Notes: a model not told the origin generated them from the letters alone. A DNA stretch of 64,000 bases from Huintestinicola sp050874005 (GCF_050874005.1 NZ_JBNMJV010000003.1:1-64000); one strand, 5' to 3'; positions 16,906-25,767 are shown, counted from the stretch's first letter. Translations and numbers: made by a program.

Positions 16906-18042
16906 TTATCTCTTTTTGAAATTGCCCGAATAATATGTATTTACCGCCTCATTCTTGATAAGTATGAGAATGGAGATAACGTTCAGGGCAACGGCGGCAA
17001 TGCCGAAAATGATATGTATGATACCGTCGCTGATACTGTTGTTAAAGGTAAAGAGTACCAGTCCCACGCCTGCGTATATCAGAGCGCATACAGCATATAT
17101 GGAAACGGACAGCATTTTAACGTGCTTTGACTTTATAAGCAGCATCAGCGCCGCAAGGAGCATAAAGGGTGCAACATAGGTAAACCACTGATAATCGCCC
17201 CAGTTAAGCTGAGTAAAGCAGATAGCTGCCGAAGCAAGACCCATAATTATGGGGATAATGGAAATTGTAAAGCCCTTTTTTGCGATCTTGAGCCGTTTTT
17301 CCTCAAGAAGCCTGTTGGCGATGTTCTGGCTGGCACGGGCGTTGAAATTCTCGGGGCGCTTGCCAAGGTCTTCGTTAAGGCGCTGACGGAGTATCCTCTT
17401 CTGATCGTCGTCAAGATGATCCTTCTCCACCAGATCCTCCGCCTGATTTTCGGGAGCTTTGTATTCGCTGCTGAGGTCGTCTAAGACGGGACCGCTGCCC
17501 ACTTCCATAGTCAGGTCGTTCATCTTGATGGCTTCCCTCATATTTCGGGCAGATTCCTCACGGCCCGAGCGAATAGGCTTCACGCTGGCAGTAAGATCCT
17601 CAAGAACAAGACTGCTTGTGTCGGGTTCCTCAAGATCGTAATTATCCGTAAAATCAAAGGTATCGTCAGTACCGTCGTCCTCGGGCGGCTCCTCCTCGAT
17701 AACGAAATTATCATCGGCAGGCTTCTCCTCTTTCTTTATCTCGGGAAGAGGGGGAAGTTCGAAATCATCATCGGTCTTTATCTCGTCAAGCTTGTCGGGA
17801 ACAGATTCCGAATCCGCATTTTTAAGTTTGTCGGCAGAAACTTCATCTTTAATGGCGTCAAGAGAATTATCCACGGTTTTTTCGGGCAGAGGAGGAAGCT
17901 CTGCATCTATCTCCTTGTCGGAAAGCTCCTTGTCAAGCTTCTCCACGCTTTCCGAAAGCTTCACAGGGCGTTTTGGAAGAGGAGGAAGCTCAAAATCATC
18001 TATTAAGTCGGGGTTTACGTTAAGAATATCATTTTCGGGCAT
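16906..18042 (-). CDS. Membrane protein with repeated ELPPLP motifs, unknown function
   Basis: This 378-residue protein has an acidic N-terminal half with three copies of ELPPLP (residues 18-23, 48-53, 95-100), each preceded by acidic residues. The C-terminal half has four hydrophobic segments (for example FTISIIPIIMGLASAAICF and VSIYAVCALIYAGVGLVLF). I do not recognise a named family. The proline motifs look like short docking sites repeated for avidity. The next gene upstream is a bactofilin, 25 bases away, so this could be a membrane partner of that filament. That role is inference. Confidence 0.7.
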   Translation of the reverse strand: MPENDILNVNPDLIDDFELPPLPKRPVKLSESVEKLDKELSDKEIDAELPPLPEKTVDNSLDAIKDEVSADKLKNADSESVPDKLDEIKTDDDFELPPLPEIKKEEKPADDNFVIEEEPPEDDGTDDTFDFTDNYDLEEPDTSSLVLEDLTASVKPIRSGREESARNMREAIKMNDLTMEVGSGPVLDDLSSEYKAPENQAEDLVEKDHLDDDQKRILRQRLNEDLGKRPENFNARASQNIANRLLEEKRLKIAKKGFTISIIPIIMGLASAAICFTQLNWGDYQWFTYVAPFMLLAALMLLIKSKHVKMLSVSIYAVCALIYAGVGLVLFTFNNSISDGIIHIIFGIAAVALNVISILILIKNEAVNTYYSGNFKKR

Positions 18043-18067
18043 ATATCAAACAGTCCTTTCAGATAAA

Positions 18068-19036
18068 TTAAGCGTCTCCCACGGTGATAGCCTCGGGGAA
18101 TACGTTAGATGTGCTGTCCTGCATAAATGTTGTATTGACGTAGCCACGTATAATGGCACCGTCGATAACGGAAATTGTTGAAGCGGTGATATCGCCCACG
18201 ATAATGGCGTCGTTCTTGAACTCTGCCTTGCCGCCGACTTCCACATTTCCCTGTATCCTTCCGTTAAGGTCGAGATACTGGGTGTCAATATCGCCTAAAA
18301 GGATACTGTCGTGGTCGATCTGTACCTGACCCTTGGAGGAAATGCTACCCTGCATCTGAGCGCCTGCCATAACGGCGTTGTTGCACTCGATGTTGCCGAC
18401 CACCTTGCCCGAAACGGCAATATTCTTGGTGAGCTTGATATTTCCCTGAACGCTGCCCTCAACATTGATATTGGCAAATGAACTGATGTCGCCGCTTATG
18501 CGTGTGTTACGGGAAATAACGGTGGTCTCCTCGGTCTCGTAATACGGGGTCTCAGGCGGTCTGCCGCCTCTGAACGCCGAACCTCCTGAAGGAGTTCTTG
18601 GCGGAGGATTATAGCCGCCGCCGTAGCTTGGACGGCTGACAGGGGGCGGAGACGGAGGAGGAGGCGCAAAGCTGTCCGCCGCAGTCTGATATTCAAATCT
18701 GCCGTAATTCTCTGCAGGAGCCTCAGGCTCGGAAGCTGGCTCGTTAATGACCGAATCCTCTCCGAAGGGGTCGGCGCTGCGCTGATTATGTACAGCATTC
18801 CTGAAATCCTCGGCAGAGGGCTGAGCTGCCTCGGAATAGTCCGTGCCGTAGCTTTCGGCAGGGGTTTCCGCACCGGGAGCAAGACTTTCGCCGAAACCGC
18901 CTGGAACGGCAGTCTCGCCCATAAATTTATCCACCTCGGTCTTTTTACGGGAGCCTTTGGAAAGGTTATCGCCAACAAGACCGTCTTTTTTCAGTATCTC
19001 TTTAACGGCCTGATTAAAGTTATCCTTTAAGCTCAT
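18068..19036 (-). CDS. Bactofilin (polymer-forming cytoskeletal protein)
   Basis: The C-terminal half (about residues 175-310) is a right-handed beta-helix of the bactofilin family, with successive strands such as ISSFANINVEGSVQGNIKL, AVSGKVVGNIECNNAVMAG and ILLGDIDTQYLDLNGRIQG. Bactofilins form membrane-linked filaments without nucleotide. The N-terminal half is a low-complexity region with a Pro-rich stretch (APPPPSPPPVSRPSYGGG), longer than usual. It is encoded with a membrane protein carrying ELPPLP motifs and a cell-wall-related gene, suggesting a role in local wall synthesis or shape. The start follows AAGGATGAGAATAAA. Confidence 0.85.
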   Translation of the reverse strand: MSLKDNFNQAVKEILKKDGLVGDNLSKGSRKKTEVDKFMGETAVPGGFGESLAPGAETPAESYGTDYSEAAQPSAEDFRNAVHNQRSADPFGEDSVINEPASEPEAPAENYGRFEYQTAADSFAPPPPSPPPVSRPSYGGGYNPPPRTPSGGSAFRGGRPPETPYYETEETTVISRNTRISGDISSFANINVEGSVQGNIKLTKNIAVSGKVVGNIECNNAVMAGAQMQGSISSKGQVQIDHDSILLGDIDTQYLDLNGRIQGNVEVGGKAEFKNDAIIVGDITASTISVIDGAIIRGYVNTTFMQDSTSNVFPEAITVGDA

Positions 19037-19070
19037 TTTATTCTCATCCTTCCATAAACGGATATATTTT

Positions 19071-20099
19071 TTATATTACGGTATTTTCCGTATAAGCCTT
19101 GAATGAATAGCCCTGAGAGGTCATATCGGAAATAATGTCCTCAACGGTGTATACTGTATTTTGATCGCTGCTGCCGCCGTGAAGGAGCACCACGCTTCCC
19201 TTTTCCGCTACTTTGTTGCGGAAAACACGGGAGGTCACTCTGTCATATATCTCCTGCCAGCCGCTGTCGGGCGCCCTGTCATCGGAAATAACATTGTATT
19301 CGCAGTAAACAAATCCACGTCTTTCAAGCTCGCCGGTTATCTCCAGTCTGGTCTCGGCAGTCATTTCTGCGCTGTCGGGTATCCGGTAAAGAACGGGAGC
19401 TGTTCCCGAAAGCTCGGCAATACCGCTGTACAAGGCGTAAAAATCCGCAAGATAGCTCTGAGCGTCTGCATAGGACTTGTCCGCTCCCGCAAGCACTCCC
19501 AGAGAATTTCCTCTCGAAGCCGCAAGCCTTACCGTATCGCCGTCATCAGCGCTGCACTCGGCGGTGTCAAGGAAAAAAGCTGCGTGAGCGTTCTGACGGT
19601 CAAGGATAATAAGCAGGTCAGCCATATTCGGGGAAGGGTCTCCCTCAAAGGTGAGGAAAACGTCTCTTGCCGCCGCCCGGACGGGACTTCCCGAACGGGT
19701 AACTGTCATTTCGGGATAAAGCAGGGATATGTCAGATGTTTCCGACGAGGCAGAAATTGTTTCCTCTGAAACAATTTGCTCAGAAACAGTTTCCGAAGTA
19801 ACTGTCCCGCTCACGGAAGAAGTCTCCTCCGTGAAAACACCTGCGTTCGCAGGGATATCATTCTCCGCCCCGGAAAGACTGCTGCCTCTGCGGATAACGG
19901 ACTCTATCTCCTCAAGGGTATAGCCCTCTGCGGTCATCTGAGAAATATGCTCCTCAATGGTCATAGGTTCCTTTTCTTCGTTTTCGAGCTTATGGCACTT
20001 GACTCCGAAGAAGACCGCCAGCAGGGTGGCAATGCCTATCCAGCCGAAAACCACCGTCAGGATAAGGTGTCTGAAAAATTTAACGCTTCCGAAATACAT
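19071..20099 (-). CDS. Membrane-anchored polysaccharide deacetylase-like protein, catalytic site degenerate
   Basis: A single N-terminal membrane helix (LILTVVFGWIGIATLLAVFF) is followed by a Ser, Thr and Glu-rich linker (about 85-130) and a NodB-like domain. Motif 1 is FEGDPS where active enzymes have TFDDGP, and motif 2, normally HxxxH for metal, reads NSLGVL with no His. Motif 3 keeps YRIP and motif 5 keeps LLHGG. It is therefore probably a non-catalytic binder of peptidoglycan or glycan. It lies upstream of the bactofilin gene and is transcribed from its own promoter at 20209-20237. Confidence 0.7.
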   Translation of the reverse strand: MYFGSVKFFRHLILTVVFGWIGIATLLAVFFGVKCHKLENEEKEPMTIEEHISQMTAEGYTLEEIESVIRRGSSLSGAENDIPANAGVFTEETSSVSGTVTSETVSEQIVSEETISASSETSDISLLYPEMTVTRSGSPVRAAARDVFLTFEGDPSPNMADLLIILDRQNAHAAFFLDTAECSADDGDTVRLAASRGNSLGVLAGADKSYADAQSYLADFYALYSGIAELSGTAPVLYRIPDSAEMTAETRLEITGELERRGFVYCEYNVISDDRAPDSGWQEIYDRVTSRVFRNKVAEKGSVVLLHGGSSDQNTVYTVEDIISDMTSQGYSFKAYTENTVI

Positions 20100-20208
20100 A
20101 TAATATCTTTCGGGGAATAAGCCCCGCTCCTTTCGGCATATATATGACCCGCAGCATTTTCCTGACTGTTCGGGACACGGGTCGTCAGCACAGATATACT
20201 CAATAATA

Positions 20209-20237
20209 ATAATACACCTTTTTCGCAGTTATGTCAA
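20209..20237 (-). promoter_or_regulatory. Sigma-A promoter for the deacetylase-like / bactofilin genes
   Basis: On the minus strand TTGACA (20237-20232) and TATTAT (20214-20209) are 17 bases apart. The first start codon lies about 110 bases downstream. No other gene separates this promoter from the three minus-strand genes, which may form one transcript. Confidence 0.7.
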
Positions 20238-20434
20238 CAGAATATGAGCAAAAAAAATAACCAAATTCCGTCATAAATTCCGTTATCTTCCCTGAACATT
20301 TTTTAATCTGATTTTAATAAATTACAATTCCTGTTTTAATTCAGATATGATATAGTAATAAAGTCGTGTGCTTCCGCTGTAATATATTGCTAAAATCTGA
20401 GCGCAGCTTTAAAAAACTTTGTGCATTAAGGCGA

Positions 20435-20463
20435 TTGAAAAATAATTCTTTATGTAGTATTAT
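20435..20463 (+). promoter_or_regulatory. Promoter of the GntR-ABC export operon
   Basis: TTGAAA (20435-20440) and TATTAT (20458-20463) are separated by 17 bases. The -10 box is buried in a perfect inverted repeat (20457-20482), so repressor binding would block RNA polymerase. Confidence 0.7.
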
Positions 20464-20482
20464 TGTATTATGACAATAATAC
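20457..20482. promoter_or_regulatory. Palindromic operator, likely bound by the adjacent GntR regulator
   Basis: GTATTATTGT and ACAATAATAC are perfect 10-base inverted arms with a 6-base centre. The site covers the -10 box and ends 19 bases before the GntR start codon. Size and position match autoregulated YtrA-type GntR operators. That this protein binds it is inference. Confidence 0.7.
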
Positions 20483-20501
20483 AGAGCAAAGGAGGACAGT
20501 A

Positions 20502-20885
20502 ATGCACTGGGTATTTACGCCCGACGCACCCATCTATATACAGGTGGTACGGCAGCTTGAGCAGATGATAGCCTCGGGAATGCTTGCTCCGGGCGACAGA
20601 CTTTTGCCGGTAAGGGAATTTGCCTCTCAGGCAAACGTCAATCCCAACACAATGCAGAAGGCTCTCACCGAACTGGAAAACCGTGGCATTGTCTATTCAA
20701 AAAGAACATCGGGGCGGTTCATCACCGACGACCCCGAGCGTATCTCAAAGCTGAGAGAGGAGCTTGCCGAAAAGGAAATAGCGTCGTTCCTCGGCGCAAT
20801 GAAGCGTCTGGGGTACTCGGAGAGCGAAGCTGCAAGGCTTATCTCCGAAAGAAATTCAGCTCGGGAGCAGACCGAACCAACATAA
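20502..20885 (+). CDS. GntR-family transcriptional regulator, YtrA subfamily
   Basis: The N-terminal winged-helix domain covers about residues 8-75, with PIYIQVVRQLEQMIASGMLAPGDRLLPVREFASQ and VNPNTMQKALTELENRGIVYSKR. The remaining 50 residues are too short for a ligand domain, as is typical of the YtrA subfamily, which controls neighbouring ABC exporter genes. The start is ATG 20502 after AAAGGAGG; the frame also opens at 20463, but that region is promoter and operator. The three export genes follow on the same strand. Confidence 0.85.
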   Translation: MHWVFTPDAPIYIQVVRQLEQMIASGMLAPGDRLLPVREFASQANVNPNTMQKALTELENRGIVYSKRTSGRFITDDPERISKLREELAEKEIASFLGAMKRLGYSESEAARLISERNSAREQTEPT

Positions 20886-20919
20886 CGGAAAGATTTGTCA
20901 GTAAGAAAGGAAACGTGTT

Positions 20920-22857
20920 ATGAGCAAAGAAAAGAAAGCGGGCAAAAAAGGCTCGAAGATCAAGATCATTATTATAATCGCCGTGCTGGCGCTTATCGCC
21001 GCATTCATCATTATGATGATAAGCAGTGCGTCAATGATGTCGGGAATGACAATGTCCGATACATTCCCCCTTGAAAAGAAAACAATCGAAAACAAAGTCT
21101 CCGTCAGCGGACTTGTGGAGAGCCAGAACTTTACACAGGTAAGCGCAAAGCTCGGATATAACGTGGAAAGCATAAACGTTGAGGTCGGCGACACGGTCAA
21201 GGCAGGAGATGTGCTTGCCGTGCTCGATTCCAGCGATCTTCAGGATCAGATACTCCAGCAGCAGAGCACCATCGACAGCAGCAACGCAAACACCGAGTAT
21301 TCTCTCAGCACCGCCGAGAAGAATTACAACGAGGCTCTTGCGCAGATAAACGACGGCTCCTATCCTGAGATAAGAAATGCAAAGCTTTCTCTTGACAATG
21401 CTGAGGAAGCTCTCAGAAAAGCACAGGATAAATATGACGAGCAGCTTGAGATACAGGGCAGCGACCGTGACAGCCAGCTTGTAAGCGCAAAGAAGAGCGT
21501 TGAGTCCGCAGCATATGAGCTTGAATGTGCAAAGGCAGATTACCTTGAAGCGAAGGAAGACAAGGAAAACGAGGATTACAGCGACATCAAGGCATTAAAG
21601 GAAGCTTACGATGACGCAAAGAAGGAATATGACAGCCGCCACAGCTCAATAAAGAACGAAGAACTGAGGAAGGCAAGAGAAGCCTACGAGACTGCTCTTT
21701 CCAACTATACATATTTCTCCTCAATGCTTGAATACGACGCATCTTCCGTCTCTGCCGCAACCGTAACAGACGCTCAGCAGAAGCTTTCCGAAGCAAAGAG
21801 CGCTCTTGCCGAGCTTGAAGCGAAATACGACGTTAAGACCACCGAGAACACCTATGAGGACGCTCTTGAGGCATACACAAAGGCAAAGGCAGACATCGAC
21901 TCCGCAAATTCCGTAGCTCTGAAAAACGCCGAGCGCACCTACGAGCGTGCAAAGGTAAGCTATGAGAATGCACAGAACACCCTGAAGTCCATTGAAGACG
22001 GCAACGACACCTCCATCAAGAACTACAAGGAAGCTGTAGACGACGCTCAGACCGCATATGACACCGCAAAAGAAAGCTATGAGCTTGCTCTCAAGAACGC
22101 AGATTCCTCTCTTGCAACCCTCAAGGCACAGGCAGACAGGGAAAAGGTACTTTCCGCAAACGATTCTCAGCTCATAAATCTTGAGATACTCAAAGATAAG
22201 CTTGATGACTGCGTTATCAAGGCACCCTGCGACGGTACTGTAACAGCCGTAAACGCCGTTGAAGGCACCCCTGCAGCAGGCACCCTGTTCATCATCGAGG
22301 ATCTTGACAACCTCCAGATGAGAGCTACAGTAAAGGAATATAACGTAAGCACATTAAAGCCCGATATGAAGGTAACAGTAACTATCCCCTCTCTGGGCAA
22401 TGCCGAATTTGACGGCGTTATCAGCAAGATAGCCCCCACAGGCGTAAAGGCAGCAAACGGCAAGAGCGACGGCACCGCATCATTTGAGGTGGAAGTTCTC
22501 ATTCACGGCACAAAGGATAAGGGCGTCCTGATCGGAATGACCGCAAAGTGCACAGCTGTAACAGGCAGCGCCGAAGATGTTTTTGCCGTTACCTATGACG
22601 CAATAGTAGAGGACGCAGACGGACAGAGCTATGTTTACACCGCCGATATGATAGAGGGCGGAAACGGCACCGCAACCGCAAGAAGAATAAATGTTGAAAC
22701 AGGCTTTGAAAGCGACGCAGAGGTTGAAATTTTCTCCGACGAGCTTACCGAGGGTATGGAGCTTATCTCCAACGCAGGCGACGTGACCGACGGCGGAATG
22801 GTGATCATCACCAGCGCTCTTGGCGCAGCAGTACAGAGCGCAGCTGCGGCTGAATAA
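20920..22857 (+). CDS. MacA/HlyD-type membrane fusion protein with very long coiled coil
   Basis: One N-terminal membrane helix (IKIIIIIAVLALIAAFIIMMI, about residues 12-35) anchors the protein. A lipoyl half-motif (VEVGDTVKAGDVLAVLDSSDLQ) is followed by about 330 residues of heptad-rich coiled coil, then the second lipoyl half (DCVIKAPCDGTVTAVNAVEGT) and beta-barrel region. At 645 residues it is far longer than usual MacA-like proteins (about 380-420). It is encoded with an ABC ATPase and a MacB-type permease. It likely extends the exporter outward through the thick wall, and the substrate is unknown. Confidence 0.85.
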   Translation: MSKEKKAGKKGSKIKIIIIIAVLALIAAFIIMMISSASMMSGMTMSDTFPLEKKTIENKVSVSGLVESQNFTQVSAKLGYNVESINVEVGDTVKAGDVLAVLDSSDLQDQILQQQSTIDSSNANTEYSLSTAEKNYNEALAQINDGSYPEIRNAKLSLDNAEEALRKAQDKYDEQLEIQGSDRDSQLVSAKKSVESAAYELECAKADYLEAKEDKENEDYSDIKALKEAYDDAKKEYDSRHSSIKNEELRKAREAYETALSNYTYFSSMLEYDASSVSAATVTDAQQKLSEAKSALAELEAKYDVKTTENTYEDALEAYTKAKADIDSANSVALKNAERTYERAKVSYENAQNTLKSIEDGNDTSIKNYKEAVDDAQTAYDTAKESYELALKNADSSLATLKAQADREKVLSANDSQLINLEILKDKLDDCVIKAPCDGTVTAVNAVEGTPAAGTLFIIEDLDNLQMRATVKEYNVSTLKPDMKVTVTIPSLGNAEFDGVISKIAPTGVKAANGKSDGTASFEVEVLIHGTKDKGVLIGMTAKCTAVTGSAEDVFAVTYDAIVEDADGQSYVYTADMIEGGNGTATARRINVETGFESDAEVEIFSDELTEGMELISNAGDVTDGGMVIITSALGAAVQSAAAAE

Positions 22858-22873
22858 TGCGGGGTGACTTGCA

Positions 22874-23653
22874 ATGAAGAAAAACATCACCCCTCCCTCT
22901 TACAGCTACGGGAGCGCCACAGTACCAGAGGAAGCCTCAAAATACGTTATCTGTGCCAAGGATATCGTAAAAAGCTTCTATTTGGGCACACCCAACGAGC
23001 TGGAGATACTTCACGGTATGACCTTTAACGTCCCCAAGGGAGAATTTGTCTCTATCGTGGGACAGTCAGGTTCGGGAAAATCCACCCTTATGAATATAAT
23101 CGGCGCCCTTGACCGTCCCACCTCGGGCAGCTATTTCCTTGACGGAGTGGACGTATCGAGAGCCAACGACAAGGAGCTTTCGGCTATCAGAAACAAGCAG
23201 ATAGGATTTGTGTTCCAGACCTTCAACCTTATCGCAAGGACATCGGCACTCAAAAACATCGAGCTGCCTATGCTCTACGGCGGCATACCCGCAAAGCAGC
23301 GCCGTGAAAGAGCAAAAGAGCTGCTTGAGATAGTGGAGATGTCCGACCGTGCGGGTCATATGCCCAACGAGCTTTCGGGCGGTCAGAAACAGCGTATCGC
23401 CATTGCAAGAGCTATGGCGAATGACCCTGCAATAATCCTTGCCGATGAGCCTACGGGCGCTCTCGACAGCAAAACAGGCCGCCTTGTAATGGACCTTTTC
23501 CATAAGCTCCACAAGGAGCAGGGCAAGACTATCGTCCTCATCACCCATAACAATGAGCTTGCGGAGGAAACTGACAGGATAATCACCATCTCCGACGGCA
23601 ACATCATCGGAGACACTGGAAACCGCAATAAACCTAAGGAGGCGGAGGCATAA
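22874..23653 (+). CDS. ABC transporter ATP-binding protein, MacB/LolD type
   Basis: The 259-residue ATPase shows Walker A (GQSGSGKST), Q-loop (FVFQTFNLI), signature (LSGGQKQR), Walker B with catalytic Glu (IILADEPTGALDS) and switch His (LITHNNEL). These are all intact. The family powers the mechanotransmission exporters MacB, LolCDE and FtsEX. It is 16 bases behind the adaptor gene and overlaps the permease start by one base. Confidence 0.95.
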   Translation: MKKNITPPSYSYGSATVPEEASKYVICAKDIVKSFYLGTPNELEILHGMTFNVPKGEFVSIVGQSGSGKSTLMNIIGALDRPTSGSYFLDGVDVSRANDKELSAIRNKQIGFVFQTFNLIARTSALKNIELPMLYGGIPAKQRRERAKELLEIVEMSDRAGHMPNELSGGQKQRIAIARAMANDPAIILADEPTGALDSKTGRLVMDLFHKLHKEQGKTIVLITHNNELAEETDRIITISDGNIIGDTGNRNKPKEAEA

Positions 23654-24915
23654 TGGGATTTCTTGAAAACATAGCTCTCGCTTTCTCGGGACTTCGCTCC
23701 AACAAAATGAGAGCATTCCTCACGATGCTGGGAATCATCATCGGCATCGGCTCGGTCATCGCCATAAGCACCCTGGGAAGCATTATGGAAAACAGTGTAA
23801 TGGACATTTTCAACTCTCAGGGCGGTGCAAATCTTGTTGGCTTTCAGCTTTCTATGAAAGACGATGCCGCAAGAGATTATTATATGGCCGAGGACCTGAT
23901 GACAGGTGAAATGGTAAAGGACGTTGAGCAGAAATTTGCCGATGATATTGACGTTACTATCCTTAATGCAGGCACATCATCGGGCAAAATGAATATCCGC
24001 CGCAAGGATTACGACATCACCCTTTACGGCGTAAATGCAGGCTACATCAAACAGAGCATGCAGAAAATGGTGGCAGGACGCTATGTCACCGCCAAGGACT
24101 GCGAGCAGTACCGCAGCACAGCCGTTATCTCCGACAAGCAGGCAAGAAAGCTTTTCGGCTCTGAAAGAGGTGCCGTGGGCAAGACCATATCCGTTACGGT
24201 AAGCGACGGAAATATGATAGACCTTACTATCGTAGGCGTTTATCAGTATCAGCTGTCGGGAATGATGTCGGCAATGGTCAATATGATGGGCGATGACTGG
24301 AACGGCGAAATTTATATGCCCTACACCACCTACAACCGTTTCCAAGGCATAAACGATGACCAATTTTTCTACTTCAACGTAAACACCAAGACAGGCGTTG
24401 ACGCTGACAGCTTCTGTAAAGATGTTCAGGAATATCTTAACAATACCTACTACCGTGACAATGACTCGATGGAGATATTCTACCAGACAGCACAGTCACA
24501 GATGGATATGATAAGCGAAGTTCTCGGAATGCTCCAGCTTGCCATTTCGGTAATTGCGGGAATATCACTCCTTGTAGGCGGCATCGGCGTTATGAACATA
24601 ATGCTTGTTTCGGTAACTGAGAGAACAAGGGAGATCGGCGTAAGAAAGGCTATGGGCGCACCCAATTCCGCTATCAGAATGCAGTTTATAGTTGAGTCCA
24701 TAATCATCTGCCTTATCGGCGGCGTTATCGGAATACTCTTCGGAATACTGCTTGGAAACATCGCAGGACTTATCGTGGGAACAACAGCGTCCCCCACTCT
24801 CGGTTCCATAGTCCTTGCAGTAGGCTTCTCAATGGCAATAGGCGTATTCTTCGGCTATTACCCCGCAAATCGTGCTGCAAAGCTCGACCCCATTGAGGCT
24901 CTCAGATACGAATAA
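23653..24915 (+). CDS. ABC transporter permease, MacB/FtsX type
   Basis: The 420-residue protein has one N-terminal membrane helix (AFLTMLGIIIGIGSVIAIST), a large external MacB_PCD domain (about 45-270) and three C-terminal helices (LAISVIAGISLLVGGIGVMNIMLVSVTERTREIGVRKAMGA is the typical join). Together with the ATPase and the adaptor it forms a tripartite-like exporter of a Gram-positive cell, probably for peptides or antimicrobials. The stop codon is followed by a copy of the dispersed repeat. Confidence 0.9.
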   Translation: MGFLENIALAFSGLRSNKMRAFLTMLGIIIGIGSVIAISTLGSIMENSVMDIFNSQGGANLVGFQLSMKDDAARDYYMAEDLMTGEMVKDVEQKFADDIDVTILNAGTSSGKMNIRRKDYDITLYGVNAGYIKQSMQKMVAGRYVTAKDCEQYRSTAVISDKQARKLFGSERGAVGKTISVTVSDGNMIDLTIVGVYQYQLSGMMSAMVNMMGDDWNGEIYMPYTTYNRFQGINDDQFFYFNVNTKTGVDADSFCKDVQEYLNNTYYRDNDSMEIFYQTAQSQMDMISEVLGMLQLAISVIAGISLLVGGIGVMNIMLVSVTERTREIGVRKAMGAPNSAIRMQFIVESIIICLIGGVIGILFGILLGNIAGLIVGTTASPTLGSIVLAVGFSMAIGVFFGYYPANRAAKLDPIEALRYE

Positions 24916-24994
24916 GCAGGCTGGCAGGCTGAGCCTGCAGCCAGACGTTCTATAATTTGTTCGGGCAGCAGGCGGGTGGCTCGGTAACGATACA
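24916..24994 (+). repeat. Dispersed palindromic repeat, copy after the ABC permease
   Basis: It begins immediately after the TAA stop with GCAGGCT and the palindrome GCAGGCTGAGCCTGC, continues with CGTTCTATAATTTGTTCGGG and ends GGCTCGGTAACGATACA. It is the same family as the copies at 5098, 25830 and 36145. The two GC-rich arms could pair in RNA (AGCCTGC with GCAGGC) around an A and T-rich loop. Confidence 0.75.
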
Positions 24995-25031
24995 AATACG
25001 TATCCCTGCCAAATCACTCAGACCCTTCCAC

Positions 25032-25066
25032 CACTCCGCTCGTTAATTAAACGGGCGGAGTTTTTT
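25032..25066 (+). terminator. Terminator of the ABC export operon
   Basis: ACTCCGCTCGTT and AACGGGCGGAGT pair with a short AATTA loop and a six-base T run follows. It lies about 115 bases behind the permease stop, past the repeat. Confidence 0.85.
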
Positions 25067-25078
25067 GGGTCAAATCTA

Positions 25079-25107
25079 TTGACATTTCCCACAAAATAAT
25101 GTATAAT
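25079..25107 (+). promoter_or_regulatory. Perfect consensus promoter of rubrerythrin gene
   Basis: TTGACA (25079-25084) and TATAAT (25102-25107) are 17 bases apart, an exact sigma-A consensus. It predicts strong constitutive expression. No obvious PerR-type operator is seen in the leader. Confidence 0.85.
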
Positions 25108-25170
25108 AAAACACATAAATATGGCGGAACGCAACAAGCGTGTCTTCCAAAGGAAAGGGTGGTCATAATT

Positions 25171-25710
25171 ATGGCTTCAAAATACGCAGGTACACAGACC
25201 GAAAAAAACCTTGAGGCAGCTTTCGCAGGCGAGTCTCAGGCAAGAAACAAGTATACATATTTTTCTTCCGTTGCAAAGAAAGAGGGCTTTGAGCAGATAG
25301 CTGCAATTTTCCTCAAGACCGCCGACAACGAGAAGGAGCACGCAAAAATGTGGTTCAAGGAGCTTCAGGGAATAGGCAATACCGCCGATAACCTTGCAGC
25401 CGCAGCCGACGGAGAGAATTACGAGTGGACAGATATGTACGAAGGATTTGCAAAGACTGCCGAGGAGGAAGGCTTCCCCGAGCTTGCAAAGAAATTCCGT
25501 ATGGTTGGCGAGATCGAGAAGCGCCACGAGGAGCGTTACCGTGCTCTGCTTAAAAACGTTGAGACCGCCGCTGTATTTGAAAAGAGCGAGGTCAAGGTAT
25601 GGGAGTGCCGCAACTGCGGACATATCGTAGTAGGCACCAAGGCACCCGAGGTCTGCCCCGTATGCAATCACCCCCAGAGCTACTTTGAGGTAAGCTGCGA
25701 CAATTTCTAA
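25171..25710 (+). CDS. rbr: Rubrerythrin
   Basis: Rubrerythrin reduces hydrogen peroxide in the cytoplasm of anaerobes. The four-helix domain carries the di-iron ligands in AFAGESQARNKYTYF, DNEKEHAKMWFKEL, EGFAKTAEEEGF and GEIEKRHEERYRAL. The C-terminal rubredoxin-like domain has WECRNCGH and VCPVCNH, giving four Cys for one iron. The 179-residue length is normal. The start is ATG 25171 after AAGGAAAGGGTGG; the frame also opens at 25099, inside the promoter. It is a single-gene unit with its own promoter and terminator. Confidence 0.95.
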   Translation: MASKYAGTQTEKNLEAAFAGESQARNKYTYFSSVAKKEGFEQIAAIFLKTADNEKEHAKMWFKELQGIGNTADNLAAAADGENYEWTDMYEGFAKTAEEEGFPELAKKFRMVGEIEKRHEERYRALLKNVETAAVFEKSEVKVWECRNCGHIVVGTKAPEVCPVCNHPQSYFEVSCDNF

Positions 25711-25729
25711 ATTAAAACGATTTATGCGT

Positions 25730-25767
25730 GTCTCTCCCCTTTGAAATGAACGGGGAGAGACTTTTTT
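25730..25767 (+). terminator. Terminator of rubrerythrin gene
   Basis: GTCTCTCCCC and GGGGAGAGAC form a perfect 10-base stem with a 12-base loop and a six-base T run. Confidence 0.9.
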
